Source: Nemertoderma westbladi (taxonomy: Eukaryota; Xenacoelomorpha; Nemertodermatida; Nemertodermatidae). From it: a stretch of DNA of 45,382 bases. The position numbers were made by a program, and so were the translations under genes. The notes under the pieces are model-generated. The model was not told the DNA's origin. It made no database searches and saw only the letters and a list, made by a program, of their open reading frames with translations. Shown in pieces: positions 11,571 through 21,660 of the stretch (the first letter of the stretch is position 1; each line of letters begins with the position of its first letter). The DNA is taken from assembly GCA_032718475.1 (NCBI GenBank), contig JAUCBJ010008819.1, positions 1-45,382 on the forward strand, read 5' to 3'.

Positions 11571-12136
11571 TGTGAGCGGATTCAATTCCGCCTCATTACC
11601 CCCATAAAGTTGGGAAGTGGCGCCCTTTTTCAGCAATATTGGAGATACGAGATTGATAACAACCAATCTCGTATCACACCCAATAACGGGGATAACAAAA
11701 ACCCCAGGTCAAACCACCTGGAGAGGGCAAATAACCAACAGGGGGGGGGGGGGGGAGGCACTCCCACAGAGGTGAGAGGCGAGAAGTAGGTTATCAACCA
11801 ATAGGAGCAGGGGAAAGCATCCACTGGACAAAGGCCACAGTAATGTAGGAATGATTACATATATTATCAATGTATTGAGATACATATTCAGTATATTCAG
11901 TATACATATTGTATTCAGTTATTCAGTCATTAGTTTGAGTGCAGACCGGTGACATCTTACACCATCACCGTCACTACATATTATATATCCTACCTACCGG
12001 TATACTGCTATTGTCAATTCAATCTATCAACTGTGCTATTATTTACTATTCATTTATCGATATATTATCAATCGAATATCAAAGCGATAACAACAAACTT
12101 TATTTCAATACCACATGGTGATGCATAGTTTAACAA
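11571..12136 (+). repeat. 5' LTR, lacking its last 29 bases
   Basis: It matches the 3' LTR (15414-15973) throughout, with a few substitutions, an 18-base or so gap near 11704 and extra sequence near 11884-11910. Homology stops after TTTAACAA. The last 29 bases of the 3' LTR (15974-16002) are missing, and so is any primer-binding site next to the LTR. A 12-bp stem with an 8-nt loop is present at 11644-11675. A G15 tract lies at 11741-11755. Confidence 0.85.
11644..11675. promoter_or_regulatory. Conserved hairpin in 5' LTR
   Basis: GATACGAGATTG (11644-11655) pairs perfectly with CAATCTCGTATC (11664-11675). The same stem and loop recur unchanged in the 3' LTR at 15487-15518. Function is unknown; conservation suggests an RNA structure in the transcript. 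Confidence 0.6.
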
Positions 12137-12330
12137 CGCCACCAAGAAACTATTGAGGGAAGCCAAGGAGGGAGAGAAGGTAAACCAGGGGAAGTTGAGC
12201 CAGTGGCTAGGTGAGTCGAATAAACATTTCAGATATCTAGTCCGTTTCGGGCAGGGAGAACTGGTGAGTGAGAGAGCGAGGGGGTCGCCACCGAACTATT
12301 CGAACTGTGGCGATCTGGGGTTATGGAGCC
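12137..12330 (+). pseudogene. Start of gag-like region, frame-shifted
   Basis: Open from the LTR junction as NNATKKLLREAKEGEKV and onward to a stop near 12345. It has no in-frame Met before 12153. Reading appears to pass to the next frame near 12280-12320, where ELFELWRSGV leads into the coiled-coil segment. The start of this coding region has probably been lost together with the LTR end. Confidence 0.4.
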
Positions 12331-13141
12331 TGAAGTGGTGTACGTAGGGCCATATTTAGTGGATGCTAGGGGAATTAAGTTAGTGGGTTGGGCAGATCCG
12401 CATGAGGGCGAACCCGAGGTTAACCCCGAGGATTCGGTCTCGTCGGTTAGCAAGAACCCCAGAAAGCAGGGGAAAATTAGTAGGACAGAGAGGCGACGGG
12501 AGTCCGTCGCGACCGATAAGTCCGCTACATCCTCCGCGAAATCAAGAAGGGTGTTAGAAATAGATCTGGCATGTCAATTAGATATGGTGGCGCTAGACCG
12601 GAAAGAATTAGAGAGGCAGTTGGATGAGGGAACTGCGTTGCTAGAGAAAGAGAGAGAGTTAGCGAGGGAGTGTAGAGAGAGGGCCGAGAGGGTGGCCAGG
12701 AACTGTAGAGAGCAAGAAGAGAGGGAGAAAGAGGAGCGCAAAGAGCGAGAAATAAGGGTAGAGAACGAACGTAAGGAGCAAGAAGAGAGGGAGAAAGAGG
12801 AGCATAAAGAGCGAAAAATAAGAGTAGAGAACGAATGCAAGGAGCGGGAAGCGAGGGCAGAGAGAGTAGAGAGCGAGCATAGAGAGCGGGTGGCGAGAGA
12901 AACAGAGTTAGCGAACCAAAGTTTACGAGAGGATAGAGAGAGAGAGAGAGCGGGAAAGCGCATATGGGATGATATGCATGCCCGGTTGAGGGGGCTTATG
13001 CAATATCAGGCCAAACAGAAGCGCCGACTAGAACTGGCGCAGTTGGGACTATCAGAGAGTGAGGCTGGCTCGGGTAGTATTTACGAGGAGCCAGAGGTTA
13101 TGGAAACGTTTGTTAATACCCCACTTACAGGGACTGGATGA
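12323..13141 (+). CDS. Coiled-coil gag-like segment (272 aa)
   Basis: Unrecognised family. Residues 1-50 contain YVGPYLVDARGIKLVGW. Residues about 85-220 form a very long Glu/Arg/Lys coiled coil. Within it a 22-residue unit beginning EQEEREKEE repeats once (12711-12776 and 12777-12842, 66-bp period). The end is acidic (SESEAGSGSIYEEPEV). Its position, just after the 5' LTR of an element with no pol, makes a structural gag-like role the simplest inference. A captured host coiled-coil exon is the alternative. The TGA at 13139-13141 precedes a G16 tract, so the end may be a frameshift artefact rather than a true stop. Confidence 0.5.
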   Translation: MEPEVVYVGPYLVDARGIKLVGWADPHEGEPEVNPEDSVSSVSKNPRKQGKISRTERRRESVATDKSATSSAKSRRVLEIDLACQLDMVALDRKELERQLDEGTALLEKERELARECRERAERVARNCREQEEREKEERKEREIRVENERKEQEEREKEEHKERKIRVENECKEREARAERVESEHRERVARETELANQSLREDRERERAGKRIWDDMHARLRGLMQYQAKQKRRLELAQLGLSESEAGSGSIYEEPEVMETFVNTPLTGTG

Positions 13142-13189
13142 CAGACCCAAGACTGGTGTAACCGTACGGGCGGGGGGGGGGGGGGGGTA

Positions 13190-13812
13190 ATAACAATACG
13201 TTAGAAGACGTTAACATTAATAGTACCGTAGTAGACAACCCTAATCAAACTTTCATTCCAGGAAATAATATTTTGCCCGATAATAATAATTTAAATCCGA
13301 GTATCCCTAATTTAAACGCATATAATAATCCAAATAATTCAAATAATAATCTAAACCCAAATATAGAAAATAATTCAAATATACAAAGTAATTCGAATAA
13401 TTTAAATTTAAATATACAGAGAAATCTAAATAATAATTTTAATTCAAACGAACAAAATAATCCCGATTCTAATCCAAATATACAAAATAATTTAAATAAT
13501 TTGAATAATAATGTTGATAATGGTGCTATTAATATAAACGCGGCAGACGTAGGTGGTCCGGCCAGCGAGAGCCTGCAAGGCCACATAATTAGTACGCAGG
13601 GGGTAGCGGGGGTGAGAGACCCCAACGGGAGCCTGGAAGGCCACGTAGTTAATACGCAGGGGGTGAGTCAACCCGACGGGAGCCTGCCAGGCCACGCAGT
13701 GATAGAGGGAGAGGCAGGGATCAATAGACCCAGCCGCAGTAGAGATAGTGCGTCGACTAGAGAGGGGCATAGAGGCGAAGCGAGAGATAGTGAAGTGATA
13801 GGTGGCGAGTGA
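13190..13812 (+). CDS. Asn-rich and GHVVNTQGV-repeat segment
   Basis: Open frame continuing the gag-like region in another frame. 13273-13530 is strongly Asn-rich with PNIQNNLNN-like units and locally very AT-rich DNA, unlike its GC-richer neighbours. It is followed by three related units, SLQGHIISTQGV, SLEGHVVNTQGV and SLPGHAV. No ATG defines a start, and the G16 tract at 13172-13187 probably marks a frameshift from the preceding segment. No known domain was recognised. Confidence 0.4.
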
Positions 13813-13820
13813 AGTGATAG

Positions 13821-14705
13821 GTGGCGAGTGGGGGGGGGGGGGTGGGGGGGCTACAGGCGCCCCACAACGAGAGATTAGCGGCGAGAAGGGGGGGGGGGGC
13901 AGAGAGTGTCCCACAGGCGTCGGCAGACAATGCGCGGGGCGGGTTGGGTGAACCGCAGCACCCGGCGACGGAGAGTAATAGGGGGATTGCGAGTATCCCC
14001 AGCGGTGTGCGACTGGCTAGAGAGAGGGAAGTTGGCGTCACGAGCGGGCAAGCGACGAGACGTCGGGCCCAGTCAGAAGAGGGAAGAAGAACAGTAGAGT
14101 TTAACTGGGAGGTCGATGAGAGATCTCACGAGCGGGGACGCTACACTGAAGAGAGGAGAAGAGAAGAGAGTAGAAGAACTGTTGCTAGGAGCGACCGGAG
14201 AGCGAGGACGGATAGCGAGCCGTCAGTAGTAGAGATGGAGTTGGAGAGTCAGTGGGGTTGAACTCCGGGAGATTGCCATTGCCCCGGAGATACGCAACCT
14301 GGCGAGGTGTACTATACGCCGAGAGAGGGGTACAGGGCATACCGGTACGAGGACGAGAATAGGAGAGGGGATCGAAGAGAAACTTCCCGACGGGATATAG
14401 CTGCCGATCGAGGGTACGGTAGTCGCGGGGAGGACTTCTTGGATTATTTGAGAAGGTTAAACTTCGGTCCGGAGGGACACATACAGACTGCAAGACATAC
14501 TGTAGGCCTTACTGCACATACTATAGGCCATGCTGGGAAAGATAGTGTAGGCGATAGGGTAGCGCGGATGACGGGGTTAGACCCGGAAGTCGCGGAGTAT
14601 ATACCGGTAGGTAGGCCAGAAGTGGATAGGCCTATACCGGTACCAGCACAACAGTATGACTATAACATGCAGGGACATAACATATATCCAGGTGTATGGA
14701 AGTAG
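13821..14705 (+). pseudogene. Arg-rich C-terminal gag-like segment with one stop
   Basis: A single frame runs from 13821 to 14705 with one in-frame TGA at 14259-14261. The first half is Gly/Ala/Arg-rich with RRREESRRTVARSDRRAR, a likely nucleic-acid-binding region. The second half has RRGDRRETSRRD, then GLTAHTIGHAGKDSVGDRV and a Pro/Tyr-rich end (PVPAQQYDYNMQGHNIYPG). G tracts at 13830-13850 and 13888-13899 are near its start and may cause frame changes. No zinc knuckle was seen. Function is inferred from position only. Confidence 0.45.
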
Positions 14706-15374
14706 GTCTAAGTGCAAATTTAATAAAAGTGCAATTAGTATGTACGTATGTAATAATCAATAGAATATAATCATATAATCAATAACCAATATAATCAAAG
14801 TAAGTACTATAGTCAAATAACCTTTTTCCAACTAGCTAGTGGGACTGGGAACCAACCGACTATAACAGAAGGACGGGAGACTAGACGTGGCACTACACAC
14901 TTCACACTTCTTAAGCGCGACGGCACAGAAGGGGAGGGTGAGGCTCGTCAGGAGTGAATGGGGTAAAGTGAGTAAGGGTTGAGTATAGAACGCAGGGGAG
15001 ATAGTGAGTTGTGGTGTTGAGACGTGTGGAGAGAGTATGGGTGCGATTCAAATGTGGGGGGGAGGAGTAAGAGGCAGAGCGAGGGACAAAGAGGTCCGAA
15101 AGTGGAGTGGAGTTAGAGTGAAACTAGAGAAGTTACAGTCAGTGCAGGGTAGAGTGGAGATATAAAATTGTATGAGATGAGTCCACAATTGTCTCGAACC
15201 GAGACGCCAGATGTCTTGGTGCAACATAGGTTGGGGTTGCACCAAGAAGGGGTAGTAACATCATACCCAGAGGGAGCGGCCTGGAAAGCCGACTCCAAGT
15301 AAAAGAACTCCACCCCACACCCTATAGTAGGTCGGGTTCGAGCGGAATTGAAGCGCACTCATAGGTGATGCTAT
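14706..15374 (+). other. Internal non-coding region of LTR element
   Basis: No coding frame with recognisable content. The sequence is G/A-rich on this strand around 14930-15130. It lies where pol would be expected in an autonomous element, but no such motif is found. Confidence 0.5.
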
Positions 15375-15413
15375 CATGCTATCTTCTCACCAAGAAGATA
15401 GCATGGGGGGGAG
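15375..15413 (+). promoter_or_regulatory. Hairpin and polypurine tract before 3' LTR
   Basis: CATGCTATCTTCT (15375-15387) pairs perfectly with AGAAGATAGCATG (15393-15405) around a 5-nt loop. The stem runs directly into GGGGGGGAG (to 15413), a polypurine tract next to the 3' LTR as needed for plus-strand priming in LTR elements. Confidence 0.7.
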
Positions 15414-16002
15414 CGTGAGCGGATTCAATTCTGCCTCATTACCCCCATAAAGTTGGGAAGTGGCGCCCTTTTTCAACAATATTGGAGATACGAGATTGAT
15501 AACAACCAATCTCGTATCACACCCAATAACGGGGATACCACAAACCCCAAAAGACACACAAAGGGAGGTTAGAGGTCAAATCACCTCGAGAGGGCAAATA
15601 ACCAACAGGGGGGGGGGGGGAGCACTCCCACAGAGGTGAGAGGCGTGAAGTCGGTTATCAACCAATAGGAGCGGGGGAAAGCATCCACTGGACAAAGGCC
15701 ACAGTAATGTAGGAATGATTACATATATTATCAATGTATTGAGATACCAATTCAGTTATTCAGTCATTAGTTTGAGTGCAGACCGGTGACATCTTACACC
15801 GTCACCGTCACTACATATTATATATCCTACCTACCGGTATACTGCTATTGTCAATTCAATCTATCAACTGTGCTATTATTTACTATTCATTTATCGATAT
15901 ATTATCAATCGAATATCAAAGCGATAACAACAAACTTTAATTCAATACCACACGGTGAAGCGTAGTTTAACAAACCGGTCGGGATCCCTTGATCCCGTCA
16001 CA
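15414..16002 (+). repeat. 3' LTR (589 bp)
   Basis: It begins CGTGAGCGGATTCAATTC (first base changed from T) and ends CGGTCGGGATCCCTTGATCCCGTCACA-like sequence immediately before the ATTAT duplication. It carries the complete 3' terminus missing from the 5' LTR. A G13 tract at 15608-15620 matches the G tract of the 5' LTR. The hairpin at 15487-15518 is conserved. Confidence 0.88.
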
Positions 16003-16007
16003 ATTAT

Positions 16008-16616
16008 GTCAAAATACAATAATTACTAAGAAATTCGATCTATTATTAGTTGCTTAATTCTGGAACAAAATCAGCCTGCAAAAGTGAAGACCTCGTTTTG
16101 GAATTTCGAAACCATGCTGGTCCGATGTGCGATATCGAGTTTATTTAATAAATTGAAAACTCCATCAATTCATGTGCACCCAGTAATAAGAAATCATTAT
16201 GAATGTAATTAAATACAAATTATTGTAGAAAAATTTCATCAAAAAGTATGAAGTCTTGGCATTGGTTGACGCGAAACTAGGCTAGTGAGATTCATGATAT
16301 TGTGTTTAATATAAAAATTGAAAACCCCATCGAATTCCGTAAAGGCGTTAAAAAAATATTGCAACTTTTTTTAAATTAGTAAAATTCTAGAATTTATCCA
16401 CTGCACACCATATGCATAGCATAGCGATGTATGTCTAGTGGTCAAGGCGACCCCCATGGCCAAGGAAGCCCCCTTCATCATCAAAGCGGGAAGAGAGATT
16501 GCAGTTTCCGCATCTGGTGCGTGTGCATCTCCACATGTTGACATAGTAATGATATGACCACTGAAAGACGGCTGCAGATGACGTCCATCAAATCTCTAAT
16601 AATCTAATTATTATTA
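16008..16616. other. Unassigned intergenic DNA
   Basis: No recognisable gene, RNA or repeat seen. Confidence 0.4.
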
Positions 16617-16687
16617 TATCTCGATTTTAGGTGAACTTTCCGGATTTATTATCGTGCTTCGGTGTAAGAAATACTTCCATGGAAATT
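16617..16687 (+). repeat. Flank shared with the LTR at 24817
   Basis: About 70 bases starting ATATCTCGATTTTAGGTGAAC and ending in AAATT match 24739-24816 with few differences. They lie upstream of the LTR start, so this is duplicated target DNA rather than part of the LTR. Confidence 0.75.
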
Positions 16688-17160
16688 TGTTAGCTGATTC
16701 AATCCGCTATGCACTCCAACCAGAAAATGGGGGGGGGGGGGGGGGGGATTTAGCAATATTGGCCAGAAGTGCTGGAAGTGACATTATACTCGGGGGAAAG
16801 GAGAGATGATGTGGTTAGAGCAAGGCAAGCTAGTAGTAGTTGGACAAATCAGTCCACCTACAGTGAGCCAGGGGCCAACATGGCTCAAAGGTATAGCCAA
16901 ATGGCCTGATCTGTAGGATGACCAATGGGAGGGGTCCACTTCTATCAACCCATAGGCCACCATTGGTGCATGGACCTAATGGAAGCCATATTGATGGTTA
17001 TAAGTATGCCACACTCTGCATTAGGCAGTCAGTTGGCATTTAACATTGGAAGAGTGTACATCGTTTTGTACCGCTACACTGTGCAAACTATTCAACTACC
17101 GTAGCAGGCAAGGTACCGGTAATAGTGCACTAACATTACCAGAGATCGGGATCAGTTATA
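16688..17160 (+). mobile_element. LTR copy, 3' end lost
   Basis: Begins TGTTAGCTGATTCAATCCGC after AAATT, as at 24817. It carries a G19 tract at 16729-16747 and shared phrases such as CAATATTGGCC, CAGTCCACCTACAGTGAG and GACCAATGGGAGGGGTC. The terminal GGATCCCGTCACA is missing; similarity fades after ATCGGGATC near 17152. No internal region follows. Confidence 0.75.
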
Positions 17161-17565
17161 AACCAATAAACTCTAGTTTCTTTACTGGCCCTACATGCGA
17201 AGTCAGTCCAATTGTCTGAAAAGTGAAAACATTCTCACATTTATTTATTAAAAATGCTTTTACGCTGATACTTGGCAGTGGTCTACTGTACTACATCATG
17301 CTGCGTCTTTGGGAAGGACGTTGACCGTTGTGTTTACGAGGATGGTAACCACCTGTAGTTCTACAGTTTAACCTTCTTCCATAGTTTTACAATTTGTAAT
17401 CCTTTGGAAGTGATAATTGGCAGGTATCTACTACAACCTGATCCTTATATGTTGTACGTAGTATGTAGATATCCGAAAAGTAAAATAGCATCAGTCCTTT
17501 TGTTTGAGAGAACAATTAAAGTTAATTAATTAATTAATGTTTGGAATGGTGAATAGGCTTGTGAA

Positions 17566-17603
17566 CTAGAAAGCCGTGGCCCGAAGGGCCACTGGCTTTC
17601 TAG
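17566..17603 (+). repeat. Helitron-like 3' terminal hairpin
   Basis: CTAGAAAGCCGTGGCCC (17566-17582), loop GAA, then GGGCCACTGGCTTTCTAG, pairing with one bulge and ending in CTAG followed by T. A hairpin followed by CTRR is the expected Helitron 3' end. It abuts the start of the next Helitron-like copy. 17165-17565 shares phrases with that family (GTCTGAAAAGTGAAAAC, GGCAGGTATCTACTAC), so it may be a truncated relative. Confidence 0.6.
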
Positions 17604-19355
17604 TAATATATATAAATCTGGTCAGTTTGTATGTATGTATGTATGTCCATCGATACACGTCGTCAGATTTCGCTCTCACTACTTGCTTTGTGGCTCATTC
17701 GATGCGTATTAACACGATGGAGACAGCTGTCACTGTCTCCAGGTTTTATTTTACATGTTTGTTTGCGTGAATGCGTATTTTGTGTTCGTTCGGGCGAAAT
17801 TTATCGAATTATTTCGGTTCTTCTATCGGTAATTAATGATTTAGAGGGGTTTCATTTATGCCATCTGGTATAAAATTAACATGAGTAGATTCGCTGTGTC
17901 CCATTTTCAGTTTTATTTTATTCGAGTGTTTAATATAAATATGTATGATTATTTATTGATTAAAAATCAAATAGTGTATAAATATGTCATATTCGCCAAG
18001 CACGATCGAATTGGCCTATTGTTAGCGAATAGGGAAGGATTGTTTTCTGTATTATAGCAACATTAAGGTAATTATTGAACTCGCAGCTAGCTGGGCACAG
18101 ATAAGGAGCAATCCAGACTGGAGTGTTGATTTCGATTGGGGTGGGTTGTCTGTTGCGAACTGTCCAAGACTAATTCTGCTTTCTCAATCAATGGCTGCAT
18201 GGAAGGAGAGGTTTATAACATTTTAGCTATTTTATTGTTTTACTGTAGTAAAGTGATTATTTCTGTAGGCCTACTTACTGTACTGTATTATTATTATTTT
18301 ATCTACAATAATAAATAATTGTAATCTACAATAGTAAAGTAATCTAATATACCTGTATATAAAAATCAATTGTCTATGTGTCTGTTTGTCTGTTTGTCAT
18401 CGGCTATCGATGAAATCTCGCTTACTTAGAGAAAGCAAGCTTGTTAGAAAGGTCTCGCAAGAACTCGTTGCTACATAATATTCAGAGCCGTCTGAAGTTC
18501 CACCATCTGCCACTAGAGGGTGAATTGTCTTAAGTGAAAAATCTTCTCTAACTCTGTTATTTACAATCCGTTTAAGATAATACTTTGCAGGTGTCTAATA
18601 TAGCAAAGGCTGCATTTTTACAGAGACGCAGATAAATCTACATTTCTCCAGTCTGCCGCTAGATAGCGAAATTACTGAGAGTGACCACCTTCCCCAACTT
18701 TGTTGTCGACAATCCGTTTAGACTGGAACTTGGTAGGCATATATTACAGCATAGGCTATATCTTTACGGAGTCTTAGAGTCGCATACAGTTCCCCATCTG
18801 CCGCTAGAGGGCGAATTGTCTGATAGTGAAAACCTGATCTCATTTGGTTGTTTTTAATTCTTTTCAGCTGAAACTTGGTAGGTATCTACTACAGCATAGG
18901 CTTAATCTTTACGGAGTCGCTGAGTCATCTATAATTCCCCAGTCTTCAGCTAGAGGGCGAAATGTCTGAAAGTGAACATTTTCTCGAAATTTTGTTATTT
19001 ACATGTTTACTGTTTAAGCTTTACTGTTTAAACTGAAACTTGAAAAGCATGCATCTTACTTCACCTTCACCATAAACTCCATCTTTACAGAAATGCAGCG
19101 CCATCTGCATTTCACCAGTCGCAGTCTGCAGGTAGAGGGTAAAATGTCCAAAAGTGATCATTTTCTCGAAATTATGTTATTTACAATAACCTGAAGCTAA
19201 AGTTGAAACAGTTATCTCCTATGGGGCGGTGTTTTATTTTATGATGGTGTCTGTTTCGATGTAGTTCTCCAATCTGCGACACATTTCTCCACAAATATTC
19301 ATATATCCTCTGCACGTGCACTAGAAAGCTGTGGCCCGAAGGGCCACAGGCTTTT
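17604..19355 (+). mobile_element. Helitron-like non-autonomous element, copy 1
   Basis: It starts TAATATATATAAATCTG then (GTAT)n, matching the 5' end of copy 2 at 32989, where the canonical TC precedes it. The body at 18440-19200 has five diverged units of about 145-180 bp marked by CTGCCGCTAGAGGGCGAA-like phrases. A 3' hairpin CTAGAAAGCTGTGGCCC/GGGCCACAGGCTTTT lies at 19321-19355, but the final CTAG has decayed. No Rep/helicase coding is seen. Confidence 0.65.
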
Positions 19356-19919
19356 AATAATATATATAATATTAATAAAACAATAGGATTAGATAGGGTG
19401 GGATAAGTCAATGGGTTAGAAATGATTTCAGCCATCCTTTAGCAACATGTACATCAGACATTGTTTTTTGTGCTGTAACCAGGAAGATGGCGTACTAACA
19501 GGTGACAAAACAGGGATACCTAACAATTAAATATTGAGTGAATGCAACGTGCCCTTGAATGTTGTACAAGGGTAGAGAGATCATAGGAATCAAAAAGTGC
19601 ATGGAACAAATTGTCTGAAATTAAATTACCCATTTTTAAGATATTTCTCATTGTTTAGCGCCAGGAGAGATTATTAAGCAGATTTTGACTGACCGTTGCA
19701 GCATCATATAGAATAGATGGGGCACAGATTGTGCGTCATATAAGGTTCCGAATTCAATGTACTGGCTTTGTGTGTACTGCGTAATCCATAACATAATAAT
19801 CCGTAATTTATAATGAAGGCATGGGTTGAGCTAGAGCTGTTGCATTTATGGTGCTGTGCCACACTAGTGATGCACGGTCTATGGAACAAACCCATGACCA
19901 AGCCACAAGAACCAGCGGC

Positions 19920-20065
19920 TGCTATAATATTATGGAATGAAATATATTCCTGATCTTTCATAAATGCGTACCATAATCTCACTTCACTACATCCATCCAC
20001 TAGAGCCAAAGGCGCTTTAACCAATTCTTCACTTAAATGTCTAGAGTGAAGCGATTGACAAGCAT
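19920..20065 (-). other. Conserved coding-like patch in the duplicated segment
   Basis: On the minus strand both copies encode RHLSEELV(K/E)APLALVDG followed by CSEVRLWY(A/T)FMKDQEY. The counterpart lies at about 35280-35400. Only a few residues differ and no stop interrupts about 45 codons. I do not recognise the family. It could be an exon remnant carried by the repeat, or chance: there is no clear splice context. Confidence 0.3.
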
Positions 20066-21279
20066 TAAATCAATTTATTCAACTGGAGGCTTTCCATCCA
20101 TTGCTACCACCTAAAAACCAAAAATTAATTTATTTATTAAAATTGCAGCTCTAGGCGCTACTTCCACAATTCTGCGTTTAGTACCAGAGATTAAGGCTGC
20201 AAAGCACCCATGCACACATATTCGCGTTCATATAAATATGTCGTAGATATGCTAATAGGATTTTACGACAATTCCAAGTGGTTATCTTCCGTGCATACTG
20301 CAATGTTGCAATGCTAATGATTGAGGAATTCTCTGACAATTTCGTTGCGGTCAGGGTGTCAGTCAATTCAATTCGTTAGTTACGGAATACAACCAAGGAG
20401 ATACTTAATATGTATTAAATATTGATCACCTTTAAATGTGTAAACTGGTGAGCAAATTTTTTAATAAAATTATATTAATATTTGTTGGCCAAAAAAATGT
20501 TGGTTAGTGATAATTGGATTATTGGTCCAATCCCAATATGTACCTACCCTACATATTTCAATTATCCATTGGCCATCAGCATCTCGAAAGAGATAAAGAA
20601 AGATGATGGAGTTTAAAGCTGCCGATGAGAATCTGTGTTCTTGACGATCGGCTGTTTATTGTTTGGGATAGAATAGCTCGTCACAGTAAATTGATCCTTT
20701 CCTTTGTAACAACAGTTGTTAACTTAACAACAGTTGTTCTTGTCGCTATATGCTACACATCATTGTATTAAAGTAGTCAGTCATATTATTGTTACCTCTT
20801 ATTGCGCTCAATATACAAAATATAAAAGTATACAAGATAGGTGTGTGTGGTAGGTTACATATTTCATTATCATCTATGTGGAGTACCCTCAAAAGTGTGT
20901 AATTAATTACGAGTACTGATTAATACTGAAGGTAACTGTTTGACATGACATCGATAGCCTACACTGGTATGAGCAACCGGAAAAGGTATGGAAATTATAA
21001 AAACATTTTCGGACCACAGGACAAGCAGTGAATTATCAACACAGAAGCCATTAAACAGTCTTCTTCAAATATTAGATTAGAACAATAACAGATTATGAAA
21101 TAATTGCCCTATTATGTACTATATTTGAGTGAACTTTATCAACAATTACGAAAATTTAAATGTTATGAACAACACAATTATTTTACGGGGTACTCTAAGG
21201 GTGTTTTAAATCGCCTGACCTGGAGTATAGATTAATTATAAACATACATACTTTCAGCGTCATAATCAGATGCTGGCAG

Positions 21280-21420
21280 CTATAATAATAATAATAATAT
21301 ATTTATATCGCGCCTTTCTATGAACTTTAAACAAGTCAAAAGCCAGAAGTAAAAAGTAGATTTCCTGCTATGTACATAATATTAGGATGATATGATATGT
21401 ACATGTACATATTTGCACTG
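21280..21420 (+). repeat. (ATA)n plus TTTATATCGCGCCTTTC repeat
   Basis: An (ATA)n run leads into ATTTATATCGCGCCTTTC and then AGTAAAAAGTAGATTTCCTGC. The second part recurs near 36051-36085. This looks like the end of a dispersed element, but the family was not identified. Confidence 0.45.
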
Positions 21421-21660
21421 CGAAGTGATGGCATCAATAATTCATGTGTTGTAGGTATCAATACCATAAATACCATAAAATATCTACCATACTCTGAATA
21501 TCTGGAATGAAAGAACATATTGGAACCCACGGTAACTTGAAACCACCCACAGTTAAACAACTATTAGGTTATACCTATTTAATACCAAATGGAATACATT
21601 TAGTGGATTCAAGGATTTAATGGAATACATGGATATCATCATTATAAACAAGAATAACTA

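Larger units (their letters stand above)
11571..16002 (+). mobile_element. LTR retrotransposon lacking pol (non-autonomous)
   Basis: The element has two long direct repeats at its ends and a perfect 5-bp target duplication, ATTAT at 11566-11570 and 16003-16007. Outer ends are TGTGAGCGG and GATCCCGTCACA. The internal region of about 3.3 kb encodes a long, broken, gag-like reading region and then about 700 bases of untranslated-looking sequence with a hairpin and purine tract before the 3' LTR. I see no protease, RT, RNase H or integrase motifs in any listed frame. It therefore resembles a large non-autonomous LTR element. The superfamily is not determinable: the 5-bp duplication fits Gypsy, BEL or Copia. 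Confidence 0.85.
19356..21640 (+). repeat. Segment downstream of Helitron copy 1, shared with copy 2
   Basis: 19356-20667 matches 34704-36043 closely. Similarity continues in order but with large gaps through 21345-21600 (36051-36450) and 21602-21640 (37366-37405). 20668-21340 has no counterpart in copy 2. The shared DNA therefore extends well past the Helitron-like hairpin. Confidence 0.7.

Noticed and set aside
11618-11626. GTGGCGCCC resembling a tRNA-Lys primer-binding site
   Set aside because: It lies inside both LTR copies about 47 bases from their start, not next to an LTR end, so it cannot serve as the usual primer site here.
12574-12963. Leu/Ser-rich minus-strand frames opposite the coiled coil
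   Set aside because: They are antisense shadows of the Glu/Arg-rich codons on the plus strand.
17604-17873. Overlapping 60-84 codon frames conserved in both Helitron-like copies
   Set aside because: They follow from the high similarity of the copies. The frames begin in the GTAT microsatellite and have no family motif.
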